Assembly: GCF_008704495.1 (NCBI RefSeq) | Contig: NZ_CP023699.1 | Coordinates: forward strand, 682,001 to 746,000 | Length of the DNA: 64,000 nt | Reading direction: 5' to 3' | From: Streptomyces kanamyceticus | Lineage (GTDB): Bacteria; Actinomycetota; Actinomycetes; Streptomycetales; Streptomycetaceae | In this document: positions 24,665-32,544 of the stretch, in pieces | How positions within the stretch are numbered: the stretch's first letter is position 1 | Layout of the letters: every line of letters starts with the position of its first letter | Made by a program: the position numbers and the translations under genes | The notes under the pieces: generated by a model | Told to the model about the DNA's origin: nothing | The model's database searches: none | Seen by the model: the letters and a program-made list of their open reading frames with translations, nothing else

Positions 24665-25918
24665 TCAGGTGGTGGCGAGCGCCTCGGTCGGGGGCAGCCT
24701 GGCCGCCCGTACGGCCGGGTAGAAGCCCGCGAGGCCGCCGATGACCAGGGTGGCCCCGACGCCGCCCGCCATCGCCCAGACCGGCACGACGGACGGCCAG
24801 CCCTGGTACGCGGCGTAGCCGCCGGTGACGCCGATGCCGAGGAAGACGCCGCCGAGTCCGCCGAGGGCTGAGAGGAGCAGCGCCTCGGCCAGGAACTGGG
24901 TGCGTATCTGGCCCCGGGTGGCGCCGAGCGAGCGGCGCAGGCCGATCTCCGAGCGGCGTTCGAGTACGGAGATCACCATCGTGTTGGCGACGCCGACGCC
25001 GCCCACGAGCAGGGCCACTCCGCCGAGCCCGAGCAGCAGTCCGCTGAGGGTGTCGTCGGTGGCCTGCTTGGCGGCCAGCGCGTCCGAGGGCCTGGAGACC
25101 TCGACCTCGCTGGGCGTCTCGGGGTTGGCGGTGGCGCCGAGCACGGACTGCACGTCGCCGACGGAGGACTCCTCGGCGCGGGTGTAGATCGTGGTCGGGT
25201 AGCCGTCGAAGCCCAGGTCGTTCTCGGCGACGGACCAGCCGACCAGGGCGGTGGAGTCGAGTGCGGGGATCAGCTCGTTGGGGGCGAGCAGTCCGACGAC
25301 GGTGAACCACTGCCCGTCGAGCCACACCTTGACGTCGGCGCCCGCCCGGTGCACGCCAAGCTGTTCGGCGGCCTTGGGGCCGAGCACCACGGCCGGATAG
25401 CGGCTGTTGGCGGCGTTCAGCCAGCGGCCGTCGACGATCGAAGCGCCGACCGACTTGGGCAGGTCGGTGCGGGCGGCGGCCACCGTGAGCCCGCCGGTCT
25501 CCTGCTTGGGCGTGTAGTTGTTGCGGTAGACCTTCGCGTCCGTCCTGCCGATGGCGGAGACCGATTCGACGTGGTCGACGTTGCCGATCATCTGCACCGA
25601 TTCGGCGGGCAGATGGGCGCCGTCGCCGTTGAACGAGGTGCCCGGGGTCACGGTGAGCAGGTTGGTGCCGAGCGACGCGAGCCGTCGGCTGAGGTCCTCC
25701 GAGGAGGAGGTGGAGATGCCGACCACGCCGACCATGGCGGCGATGCCGATCGCGATGCCGAGTGCGGAGAGGAACACCCGCATGGGGCGCGAGCGCAGCC
25801 CGGAACCGCCGACCCGCAGCACGTCGGCCGGGCTCATCCGGGCGGGCTTCGGCCGCCGGGGCGGTGGCGTCGGATCCGCCGCGGGCTCCAGCTCCTTGGT
25901 CGCGTTCACCGTGCTCAT
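24665..25918 (-). CDS. ABC transporter permease, MacB/FtsX type
   Basis: A 417-residue membrane protein with the FtsX/MacB arrangement: one N-terminal membrane helix (about 48-68, FLSALGIAIGIAAMVGVVG), a large extracytoplasmic domain (about 70-290, MacB_PCD) and three C-terminal helices (about 295-405, with ERRSEIGLRRSLGATRGQI between). Such permeases transmit ATPase motion to export or extract lipids, peptides or antibiotics. The ATG at 25918 overlaps the ATPase stop (ATGA). Last gene of the export operon. Confidence 0.92.
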   Translation of the reverse strand: MSTVNATKELEPAADPTPPPRRPKPARMSPADVLRVGGSGLRSRPMRVFLSALGIAIGIAAMVGVVGISTSSSEDLSRRLASLGTNLLTVTPGTSFNGDGAHLPAESVQMIGNVDHVESVSAIGRTDAKVYRNNYTPKQETGGLTVAAARTDLPKSVGASIVDGRWLNAANSRYPAVVLGPKAAEQLGVHRAGADVKVWLDGQWFTVVGLLAPNELIPALDSTALVGWSVAENDLGFDGYPTTIYTRAEESSVGDVQSVLGATANPETPSEVEVSRPSDALAAKQATDDTLSGLLLGLGGVALLVGGVGVANTMVISVLERRSEIGLRRSLGATRGQIRTQFLAEALLLSALGGLGGVFLGIGVTGGYAAYQGWPSVVPVWAMAGGVGATLVIGGLAGFYPAVRAARLPPTEALATT

Positions 25919-26664
25919 CGCAGCGCCCCCTCGGGGACCAGAGCCGTGGAGTGCCCCGCGGCCGCCTCTCCGGAGTCGTGCTCGATCCGGCCGTCCTTGA
26001 CCCGCACCTCGCGGGGCAGGGTCGCGGCGATGTCCCGGTCGTGGGTGATGACCACCACGGTCGTACCCGCCTCGTGCAGTTCGTGCAGGAGCTCGATGAC
26101 GACGGCGCCCGACCGCGAGTCGAGCGCGCCCGTCGGTTCGTCGGCGAGCAGCAGCGGCGGGTCGCCGAGGACCGCGCGGGCGATGGCCACCCGCTGCTTC
26201 TCGCCGCCGGAGAGCTGGTGCGGCTCGTGGTAGAGCCGGTGTCCGAGGCCCACCCTGCGCAGCGCCCGCTCGGCGAGGCGCCGCCGTTCGCCGCGCGATC
26301 GGCCGCTGTAGAGCAGCCCGTCCGCGACGCTGTCCAACGCCGGTACGCCGAACGCCAGATGGAACTGCTGGAAGACGAAGCCGATGGTGCCTGCCCGCAG
26401 CGCGGACAGTTCGCGGTCGCTCAGGTCGGCGACGTCGTGCCCGTCGACGCGCACCATGCCCGCCGACGGGCGGTCCAGGGTGCCCATGATGTTGAGCATC
26501 GTGGACTTGCCCGACCCCGAAGGGCCGACGATGGCGAGGAGTTCACCGCGCCGGATGACCAGGTCCGCGCCGCGCAGCGCGGCCACGTCGCCGTACGTCT
26601 TGGAGACTCCCGCCAGCTCGACGACCGGCCGGTCGGCGGGTGTTCCCGGTGTCTGCGAGGTCAC
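25915..26664 (-). CDS. ABC transporter ATP-binding protein, LolD/MacB type
   Basis: A 249-residue ATPase with Walker A GPSGSGKST, Q-loop FVFQQFHL, signature LSGGEKQR, Walker B LLLADEP and H-loop VVVITHD. This is the LolD/MacB subfamily that pairs with FtsX-type permeases. The GTG at 26664 overlaps the membrane-fusion gene stop (GTGA), and its stop overlaps the permease start. The operon order fusion protein - ATPase - permease is typical of Gram-positive MacAB-like exporters. Confidence 0.94.
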   Translation of the reverse strand: MTSQTPGTPADRPVVELAGVSKTYGDVAALRGADLVIRRGELLAIVGPSGSGKSTMLNIMGTLDRPSAGMVRVDGHDVADLSDRELSALRAGTIGFVFQQFHLAFGVPALDSVADGLLYSGRSRGERRRLAERALRRVGLGHRLYHEPHQLSGGEKQRVAIARAVLGDPPLLLADEPTGALDSRSGAVVIELLHELHEAGTTVVVITHDRDIAATLPREVRVKDGRIEHDSGEAAAGHSTALVPEGALR

Positions 26665-28187
26665 TTGGGAACCCCCACGACGCTGCCTTCCTTGATGCCG
26701 GTGCCCGACACCTCGACCTTGCTGTCGGCGAACATGCCGAGCTTGACCGGGACGAGCTTCGTGCCGTCCGCCGTGACGACCTCCACGGCGTAGCCGCCGC
26801 CGCGCTTGGCGACCAGGGCGTTGACGGGGACCACGAGGACGTCCTTGTGGGACTCGGCCTTGAGCGTGACGTTGACGGCGGCCGCCTGGTAGCGGCCGAG
26901 GCCCTTCTGGTCCTTCACCGTCAGCTCGACGGGCAGGGTGACCTGGTTGTTGTTGCTGTTGCTGCTGTTGTTGTCGCCGCTGCTGCCGGAACTTCCGGAG
27001 TCACCGGAGCTGCCCTGCGCGGTGGTGGGCGTTCCGATGTCGGTCACCTCGGCCTCGACGGTGGAGTTGTCCGGCAGCTTCACGGTCGCCTTGGTGCCCT
27101 TCTGCACCAGGTCCTCGAACTGCACGTCCAGGTCGACGCTGACGATCCGTGAGGTGCCGGTCCAGGTGAGCAGGTTGCCACTGAGGGCGGCGCCGGTGGA
27201 GGTCTTGATGTCGGCGACGCGCCGGGCGCCGTCGGCCACCAGGGCGTCCCCGGGCTTGACCGTGCCGGTCTCCGTGCGGTTCAGGTCGTCCTGCCACTGC
27301 TTGACGGCGGCGGCCGTGTCGGAGGTGTAGGTGTCGTCGACCGTGAAGCCGGTGTAGCCGAGGGCGCGGAGGTTCTTCTCCAGCATCTTGACGTCGGCGC
27401 CCTTGGTGCCGTCCGCCAGGGTGCGGTAGAGCGGGAACGAGCCGTAGAGCAGTGGGACTTGTTGCTGGTCGACACGGTAGACGGGGTCGCCGCGCCGGAT
27501 GACCTTGCCCGCCTCCGGCAGCCAGGTGATCGTGCCCGTGCTCGTGCCGGCGCCGGACGCGCCGCCCTGCCCGCTCTGCCCGTTCTGCCCGCTCTGGCCG
27601 CTCTGGCCGCTCTGGCCCGCGCCCGTGTCGCCGGACGCCGCGGCGGGGGCCTGCACGGTCGAGGCGTCGCCGAAGCCGAGGTTGCCGTCCACGGTCTCGG
27701 AGTCGGTCAGCGTGGTCCGCTGCACCTTGGCCGTGGCGGGCGGCCCGGAGGGCGCGGCGTTCGACGAGCCGCCGCTGTCGCCGCCGAGCGATCCGGTGGC
27801 GGCGATACCGGCCGCCGCGGCCACGGCTATCGCGGCCAGCACGATCAGCGAGGTGCGCAGCGGGCGGCGCCTGCGGCCGCCGCCGGACGCCTCTTCGCCG
27901 CTTTCCCCGTCGTCTCCGGCACCGCCCGCGGCGAGCTCGGGCACGGCCCCTTCGGAGCGTTCGACGGCGGCGGTCCCGTCCCGGTGTTCGGCGGCGGATC
28001 CGTCCCGGCGTTCCGCGACGCTGCCTTCGGAGCGCTTCGCGAGCGCCCCTTCGGGCCGTTCGCCGTTGCCCGACGTGGTGAGCACGCCGGTCCGCCCGCT
28101 CGCCAGCTCGCCGGAGCCGTGCCGTTCGACGGCGCCCGCGGAGTCACCGCGGCCCGGCAGGGGCTCGGTCTCGTCCGGATTCGTCAC
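26661..28187 (-). CDS. Membrane-fusion (HlyD/MacA-like) protein with peptidoglycan-binding domain
   Basis: A 508-residue protein. A long charged cytoplasmic N-terminus (about 1-105) full of E/R/G-rich imperfect repeats (ERSEG, ERRDG, EHRDG) precedes one membrane helix (about 112-133). A Ser/Gly/Gln-rich linker (repeated GQSGQ), a PG_binding_1 motif (about 255-300, LEKNLRALGYTGFTVDDTYTSDTAAAVKQWQDD), HlyD-like beta domains and a Ser/Asn-rich loop follow. It is the actinobacterial MacA analogue that anchors the pump to the wall. The GTG at 28187 has GGAGG and overlaps the lipoprotein stop. Confidence 0.87.
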   Translation of the reverse strand: MTNPDETEPLPGRGDSAGAVERHGSGELASGRTGVLTTSGNGERPEGALAKRSEGSVAERRDGSAAEHRDGTAAVERSEGAVPELAAGGAGDDGESGEEASGGGRRRRPLRTSLIVLAAIAVAAAAGIAATGSLGGDSGGSSNAAPSGPPATAKVQRTTLTDSETVDGNLGFGDASTVQAPAAASGDTGAGQSGQSGQSGQNGQSGQGGASGAGTSTGTITWLPEAGKVIRRGDPVYRVDQQQVPLLYGSFPLYRTLADGTKGADVKMLEKNLRALGYTGFTVDDTYTSDTAAAVKQWQDDLNRTETGTVKPGDALVADGARRVADIKTSTGAALSGNLLTWTGTSRIVSVDLDVQFEDLVQKGTKATVKLPDNSTVEAEVTDIGTPTTAQGSSGDSGSSGSSGDNNSSNSNNNQVTLPVELTVKDQKGLGRYQAAAVNVTLKAESHKDVLVVPVNALVAKRGGGYAVEVVTADGTKLVPVKLGMFADSKVEVSGTGIKEGSVVGVPK

Positions 28188-28747
28188 TGGGGGCCTCCTC
28201 CGCCACCGAACTGCACCGCGCCGCCGGGGTACTTGCTCTGGCACTTCTGCATGGCCTCGCGGAACTTCGGGTCACCGGGGTCGACGCCCGCGCCCATGAT
28301 GTCGATGACCATGCTGGAGCCGTTGACCTCCGGGTCCGGGAACTTCGGCACCCCGTTCGAACGGATGCACTTGGCCCAGGCCGCGACCTTGGCCGAGTCG
28401 AGGGTGCCACCGCCGCCCCCGCCACCGCCGCCGCCCGGGCCCTGGCCCTGCGGGGCCTTGTCCTGGCAGGCCTTGGCCGCGTCCTTGAACGCCTTGGAGT
28501 TCGGGTCGACGCCGTCGTCCGGGCTGAGCCGGAGGCCGCCGCCGTTGGGCTGCGGGTCCGGGAACTTGGGGACTCCGTTGGCCCGCATGCACTCGGAGTA
28601 CGCCAGTGCGCGGTCGGCCGGAGCCGAGCTCTTGCTGGACGACGCGGCCGATGAATCGCCCGAGCACGCCGTCAGCAGGGATCCTGCGAAAAGAGCCGAT
28701 ACCGCCAGGAGCGACTGTGCGACGGCTCGCTTGTGTGTGAGGAACAT
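28184..28747 (-). CDS. Lipoprotein with duplicated CxRxNGVPKFPDP motif
   Basis: A 187-residue predicted lipoprotein: signal helix then lipobox LLTAC. The mature part contains two copies of a module beginning C(M/I)R(A/S)NGVPKFPDP and ending in a KxCQxK segment, separated by a polyglycine linker of about ten residues. Cysteines recur in each copy, suggesting one disulfide per repeat. It is the first gene of the export operon, ahead of the membrane-fusion gene, so it may be a surface accessory subunit. The ATG at 28747 is chosen to give a normal signal peptide; a longer in-frame start exists at 28804. Confidence 0.8.
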   Translation of the reverse strand: MFLTHKRAVAQSLLAVSALFAGSLLTACSGDSSAASSSKSSAPADRALAYSECMRANGVPKFPDPQPNGGGLRLSPDDGVDPNSKAFKDAAKACQDKAPQGQGPGGGGGGGGGGTLDSAKVAAWAKCIRSNGVPKFPDPEVNGSSMVIDIMGAGVDPGDPKFREAMQKCQSKYPGGAVQFGGGGGPQ

Positions 28748-28845
28748 GAGCCCAAGTTCTACGCAGCGGGCGGTCACACGGCGGGCACAGAAGCGGGCGT
28801 CCACACAGTGCTCTGACGGGGTTGCCTTCCGGCCCGGGGCAGGCC

Positions 28846-28920
28846 GAACTGCCGCGTGCCGACGGCAGCGCGGCAGTTCCGCTTCCCTGCGGGATCCGGC
28901 GCTCCGGCGCCGGATCCCGC
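28846..28920 (-). terminator. Tandem hairpin terminators at the end of the glycopeptide operon
   Basis: Two strong hairpins follow the antiporter stop at 28925. The first met by RNA polymerase is a 13-bp stem (28889-28901 with 28908-28920). The second is an 11-bp stem (GAACTGCCGCG 28846-28856 with 28869-28879) containing an inner TGCC/GGCA stem. They mark the left border of the leftward NRPS transcription unit. Confidence 0.8.
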
Positions 28921-28924
28921 CCCC

Positions 28925-30313
28925 TCAGCGCCCGGCCCGCTCCGGGCTCCCCCGCGCCTTCGTCCCGCGCCACTCGATGAGCCGCAGCTCCTCCTCGCGC
29001 GTGCAGTCGATGCGCTTCATGGCGGCCTTCAGGAGCGGCGGGGCCATCACGGAGGTGACCACCGCGACCAGGACGACGATCGTGTACGTCCTGGTGTCGA
29101 GGATGCCGAGCCGCAGCCCGACCATGGCCACGATCACCTCGATGACGCCCCTGGCGTTCATCCCCGCGCCGAGCGCGAGCGCCTCCCAGCGGCTCAGCCT
29201 GCTCAGCCGCGCGCCGATGTAGGCGCCCGCGAACTTCCCGGCGATCGCGATCGCGAGCACGATCAGGGCGGCCCCGAGCACCACGGGCTCCGCAAGGGCC
29301 CGCAGGTCGATCCGCAGCCCCGCCGTGGCGAAGAAGACGGGGGCGAGGACCGCGAGGACGACCATGCGCAGCGACGCCGTACGGGAGCGGTCGAACTCCC
29401 CGCTGGAGCCGATGAGCATCCCACAGAGGTACGCGCCGAACACCGCTTCGAGGCCGAGGGCCTGGGTGCCCGCCGCCGCGAGGACGATCATCGCCGCGGC
29501 CGCGGAGACCGTCCGCTCCTCCGAGCCCTTGCAGAGCCGCAGGGCGCGCCGCACGAGCGGGCGGCCGAGCAGCACCGCGAGGACCAGGACGAGCAGCAGG
29601 GAGCCGATGGCGTGCCCGAACACCCCCGCGCTCAGCCCGCCCACGGTCATCGCCGAGACGACGGAGAGCATGAACCAGCCGAAGGTGTCGTCGATCATGC
29701 CCGCGGCGAGGGTCAGCTGGCCGACGTCGCGGTGCATGAGGTTCATGTCCATCAGCGTCTTGGCGATGACCGGAATGGCGCTCACGCACATCGCCACGCC
29801 CAGGAAGAGCGCGAACATCTGCCGGTCGGCGGCGTCGATCCCGAGCATCCGGGCCAGCGGGTGACCGAGGCCGATGCCGAGCGCCAGCGGCACCAGGAGC
29901 CCGGCGAGGCTGACGCGCGCCGCGGTGGCCCCCCTGCGGCGGATCATCCGCAGGTCCATCTCGATCCCGGTGAGCCCGACGAGGAGCAGCACCGCGAGCT
30001 GCCCGACGGCGTCCAGGAGATGGACCTGGGCCGGGTCCGCGGGCAGCAGCCAGGCGGTGACGCCCGGCGCGAGCCAGCCGAAGAGCGAGGGGCCGAGCAG
30101 CACCCCGGCGCCCAGCTCGCCGACGATCGCGGGGAGTCCGCAGCGGATGGCCAGTCTGCCCAGGAGGATGGCGAGCAGCAGCAGGAGGCCGACCTGGAGC
30201 AGGAAGACAAGGAGCGGGTGCGCCGCGATCGGCGCGACGGGGGCGGCCGCGAACACGTGATCCGTCGTCGCCGTGGCGCCCGTCCACACTCCGGGGATCC
30301 CCACCGGCCTCAC
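28925..30313 (-). CDS. CPA2-type cation/proton antiporter
   Basis: A 462-residue membrane protein with about 12 helices of the Na+/H+ exchanger (KefB-like, CPA2) family. Landmarks are GLPAIVGELGAGVLLGPSL in helix 2-3, the ion-site region AAGMIDDTFGWFML with paired aspartates, and GMNARGVIEVIVA. The regulatory TrkA-N domain is absent. The GTG at 30313 overlaps the flavin reductase stop (GTGA), so it is translated with the halogenation genes. Glycopeptide clusters often contain such an antiporter; its role there is unclear, perhaps pH or ion balance during export. Confidence 0.9.
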   Translation of the reverse strand: MRPVGIPGVWTGATATTDHVFAAAPVAPIAAHPLLVFLLQVGLLLLLAILLGRLAIRCGLPAIVGELGAGVLLGPSLFGWLAPGVTAWLLPADPAQVHLLDAVGQLAVLLLVGLTGIEMDLRMIRRRGATAARVSLAGLLVPLALGIGLGHPLARMLGIDAADRQMFALFLGVAMCVSAIPVIAKTLMDMNLMHRDVGQLTLAAGMIDDTFGWFMLSVVSAMTVGGLSAGVFGHAIGSLLLVLVLAVLLGRPLVRRALRLCKGSEERTVSAAAAMIVLAAAGTQALGLEAVFGAYLCGMLIGSSGEFDRSRTASLRMVVLAVLAPVFFATAGLRIDLRALAEPVVLGAALIVLAIAIAGKFAGAYIGARLSRLSRWEALALGAGMNARGVIEVIVAMVGLRLGILDTRTYTIVVLVAVVTSVMAPPLLKAAMKRIDCTREEELRLIEWRGTKARGSPERAGR

Positions 30314-30843
30314 CCCTCCCGTTCCCTGACCCGGAAGTCACCGGCGGCCGCCGGGACTCCCGGCGACCATTCGCCGTATCTGCGGAAGCCGTAGAGCAGG
30401 GCGCTCTCGCGCTCGAAGCGGCCGAAGCGCTCGACGGCGCGCACCCTCCCCACGACGATCACGTGGTCGCCCGAGGGGTGGGTGCGCGCGACGGTGCACT
30501 CGGCGACGGCGTGCGCGGCCTCGATCAGCGCGGGGCTGCGGGTGTGCCCGGCGGGCCGCCAGGCGACCTTGTCGAAGCGGTCGGGCGCGCCCGACGCGAA
30601 CAGCGCGGCGACCCAGTCGGCCTCGCCGTGCAGCAGGTTCACCGCGAACGCCCCGCTGGCGAGCACCGCGCGCAGCGTGGGGCTCTCCGTGCGCAGACAC
30701 GTCAGGAGCGTCGGCGGGTCCACGCTGAGGCTGCACAGCGACGAGCACGTCATGCCCCAGGGCGCGGAGCCGCCGTCCCTGGCCGTCACCACCGAGACTC
30801 CGGTGGGGAACGACGCCATCATCTCGCGGAATTCGGCGTCCAT
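30310..30843 (-). CDS. Flavin reductase (halogenase partner)
   Basis: A 177-residue flavin-reductase-like split-barrel protein: MDAEFREMMASFPTGVSVVTA, PWGMTCSSLCSLSVDPPTLLTCL and FAVNLLHGEADWVAALFAS are typical of NAD(P)H:FMN/FAD reductases of two-component systems. It lies directly downstream of the halogenase, so it should supply FADH2. The ATG at 30843 is taken; a GTG at 30855 overlapping the halogenase stop is equally possible and adds four residues. It might also serve other reduced-flavin enzymes. Confidence 0.9.
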   Translation of the reverse strand: MDAEFREMMASFPTGVSVVTARDGGSAPWGMTCSSLCSLSVDPPTLLTCLRTESPTLRAVLASGAFAVNLLHGEADWVAALFASGAPDRFDKVAWRPAGHTRSPALIEAAHAVAECTVARTHPSGDHVIVVGRVRAVERFGRFERESALLYGFRRYGEWSPGVPAAAGDFRVREREG

Positions 30844-30851
30844 CCCTCTGG

Positions 30852-32480
30852 TCACACCCCCTCGCGCATCCGGCGGAAGTACTCGTTCTGCGTGGGCAGC
30901 GTCCGCACCAAGTGGCGTGCCTTGTCCCGCACCGCCTGGAACTCGGCGAGCGCGTCCTTCTCGTCGATCAGGTCGAGCGCGGGCGAGGGCCTCACGTCGA
31001 TGCCGCCGGTGCCGAGCAGGACGCAGTTGTACGAGTAGGGCGGCAGGCCGTGGTAGCGCGGGTAGACGGTGCCCGCGTCGGGGACCTTGCTCTCCCACTG
31101 CTCCAGGCGTTCGGCCAGCGAGTCCGGCACGGTGCGGATCTTGGTGTCGCGCCAGTACTGGTTGTCGGCGCGCTTGGCTCCCCGGTAGTGCAGGACGAGG
31201 AACTCCCGTACGCCGTCCATGACGTTCATCAGCGCGCTGTTGTACTGCTCGCGCAGCGACCGTTCCCAGTCGGCCGCCGGGTAGTACTTGACCAGCTGCT
31301 CGATCGCGTAGTGGATGAAGAAGATCCCGGTGGACTCCAGCGGCTCGACGAAGCCGCTGGACAGGCCGATGGCCACGCAGTTGTTGACCCAGGAGCGGCG
31401 GCTGCGGCCGATGCGCATCTTGATGTGGTTGGCGGGCACGTCGGCCGCGGCGGGTCCGACGAACTCGCGCAGGGTGCGCTCGGCCTCCTCGGGGTCGATG
31501 TAGTCGCCGGAGTAGACGTAGCCGGTGCCGATGCGGCTGATCAGCGGGATGGTCCAGATCCAGCCCGCGTCCTGCGCGGTGGCCGTGGTGCACGGCCGCA
31601 GCGGGTCCTTGTCCATGTCCATGGGGACCTGGAGGGCGACCGCGCTGTCGTTGGGCAGGGTGTCCTGGTAGGACACGAAGGGCTCTTCGAGCGCCTTGTT
31701 GAGGAGCAGCCCGCGAAATCCCGTGCAGTCGACGAAGAGGTCCCCGGCGAGGCGGCCGTGTTCGGCGGTGTCCACGTGCGACAGCCAGCCGCGCTCGTCG
31801 CGGCCGACGTCCACCACGTTGTCGACCACGTGCCGCACGCCGCGGTCCGTGGCGTACTTCGTCAGGTACTTGGCGAGCAGGTGCGCCTCGAAGTGGTAGG
31901 CGTAGGGGAATTGGGCCCCCTGGTACTCGGCGATCGTGTTCGGCAGGTCGTCGGATTCGACGAACTCCTGCTCCAGGAGCCGGTTGTCGAGGTAGCGCGG
32001 GTTGCGGTTGGCGTCGATCAGCGAGGCCATCACGAAGCAGTCCGTGTCGAACCGCTTGCTGGTGGGGTAGCGCAGCCACCAGTCGGTCAGCGGGAAGCCC
32101 TTGACCGACTTCAGCTGTTCGAAGGGGTGGTAGAAGTGGTGGCCCGGCTCGCGCCAGTTCTCGAAGCGGACCGCGAGTTTGTACGTGGCGTTGCAGGCGG
32201 GCATCCAGTCCCGTTCGGCGAGGCCGAGGAACTCGAAGAAGTGCCTGATGTCGCTGAACGTGGCCTCGCCGACGCCGATGGTCCCGACGTCGGCCGACTC
32301 CACGAGTGTGATCTTGACGCGGTTGCCGAAGGCCGCCGTCAGATACGCGGCGGTCATCCAGCCCGCCGTGCCGCCGCCGACGATGACGACGTCGCGCACG
32401 GCGGAGGCCGTCCCGTTCGAAGACGTGCCGTTCGACGCCGGGTCGTATCCCGTTGTGCTGTTGGTCGCCGGTCCGTTCAT
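30852..32480 (-). CDS. Flavin-dependent tryptophan halogenase (PyrH-like)
   Basis: A 542-residue FAD-dependent halogenase. Landmarks are GGGTAGWM (FAD motif, 35-42), GVGEATFSDIRHFFEFLGL, the catalytic Lys101 (ATYKLAVRFENW), the WxWxIP motif (GWIWTIPL, Trp307) and Glu382 (VEPLESTGIFF), which together orient the hypohalous acid and tryptophan. Long stretches (DLFVDCTGFRGLL, NHIKMRIGR, VDGVREFLVLHY versus remembered VKEFLVLHY) closely resemble PyrH, a tryptophan 5-halogenase. About 28 extra N-terminal residues rich in Asn/Ser/Thr precede the core. A free Trp or the module-2 Trp residue is the expected substrate; regiochemistry cannot be settled here. Confidence 0.92.
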   Translation of the reverse strand: MNGPATNSTTGYDPASNGTSSNGTASAVRDVVIVGGGTAGWMTAAYLTAAFGNRVKITLVESADVGTIGVGEATFSDIRHFFEFLGLAERDWMPACNATYKLAVRFENWREPGHHFYHPFEQLKSVKGFPLTDWWLRYPTSKRFDTDCFVMASLIDANRNPRYLDNRLLEQEFVESDDLPNTIAEYQGAQFPYAYHFEAHLLAKYLTKYATDRGVRHVVDNVVDVGRDERGWLSHVDTAEHGRLAGDLFVDCTGFRGLLLNKALEEPFVSYQDTLPNDSAVALQVPMDMDKDPLRPCTTATAQDAGWIWTIPLISRIGTGYVYSGDYIDPEEAERTLREFVGPAAADVPANHIKMRIGRSRRSWVNNCVAIGLSSGFVEPLESTGIFFIHYAIEQLVKYYPAADWERSLREQYNSALMNVMDGVREFLVLHYRGAKRADNQYWRDTKIRTVPDSLAERLEQWESKVPDAGTVYPRYHGLPPYSYNCVLLGTGGIDVRPSPALDLIDEKDALAEFQAVRDKARHLVRTLPTQNEYFRRMREGV

Positions 32481-32544
32481 GATGTCCCCACCCCTGTCTC
32501 CCTGTTGAGCACGTGATCTCCTCGGTGGTGCGCGCCCTCTTGTC

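Noticed and set aside
24665..26664. The MacB-type ATPase/permease pair as the glycopeptide cluster's own dedicated exporter
   Set aside because: It is separated from the NRPS operon by tandem terminators and its own upstream lipoprotein gene, and glycopeptide clusters usually carry a different, fused ABC exporter. Kept only as a possibility in findings.
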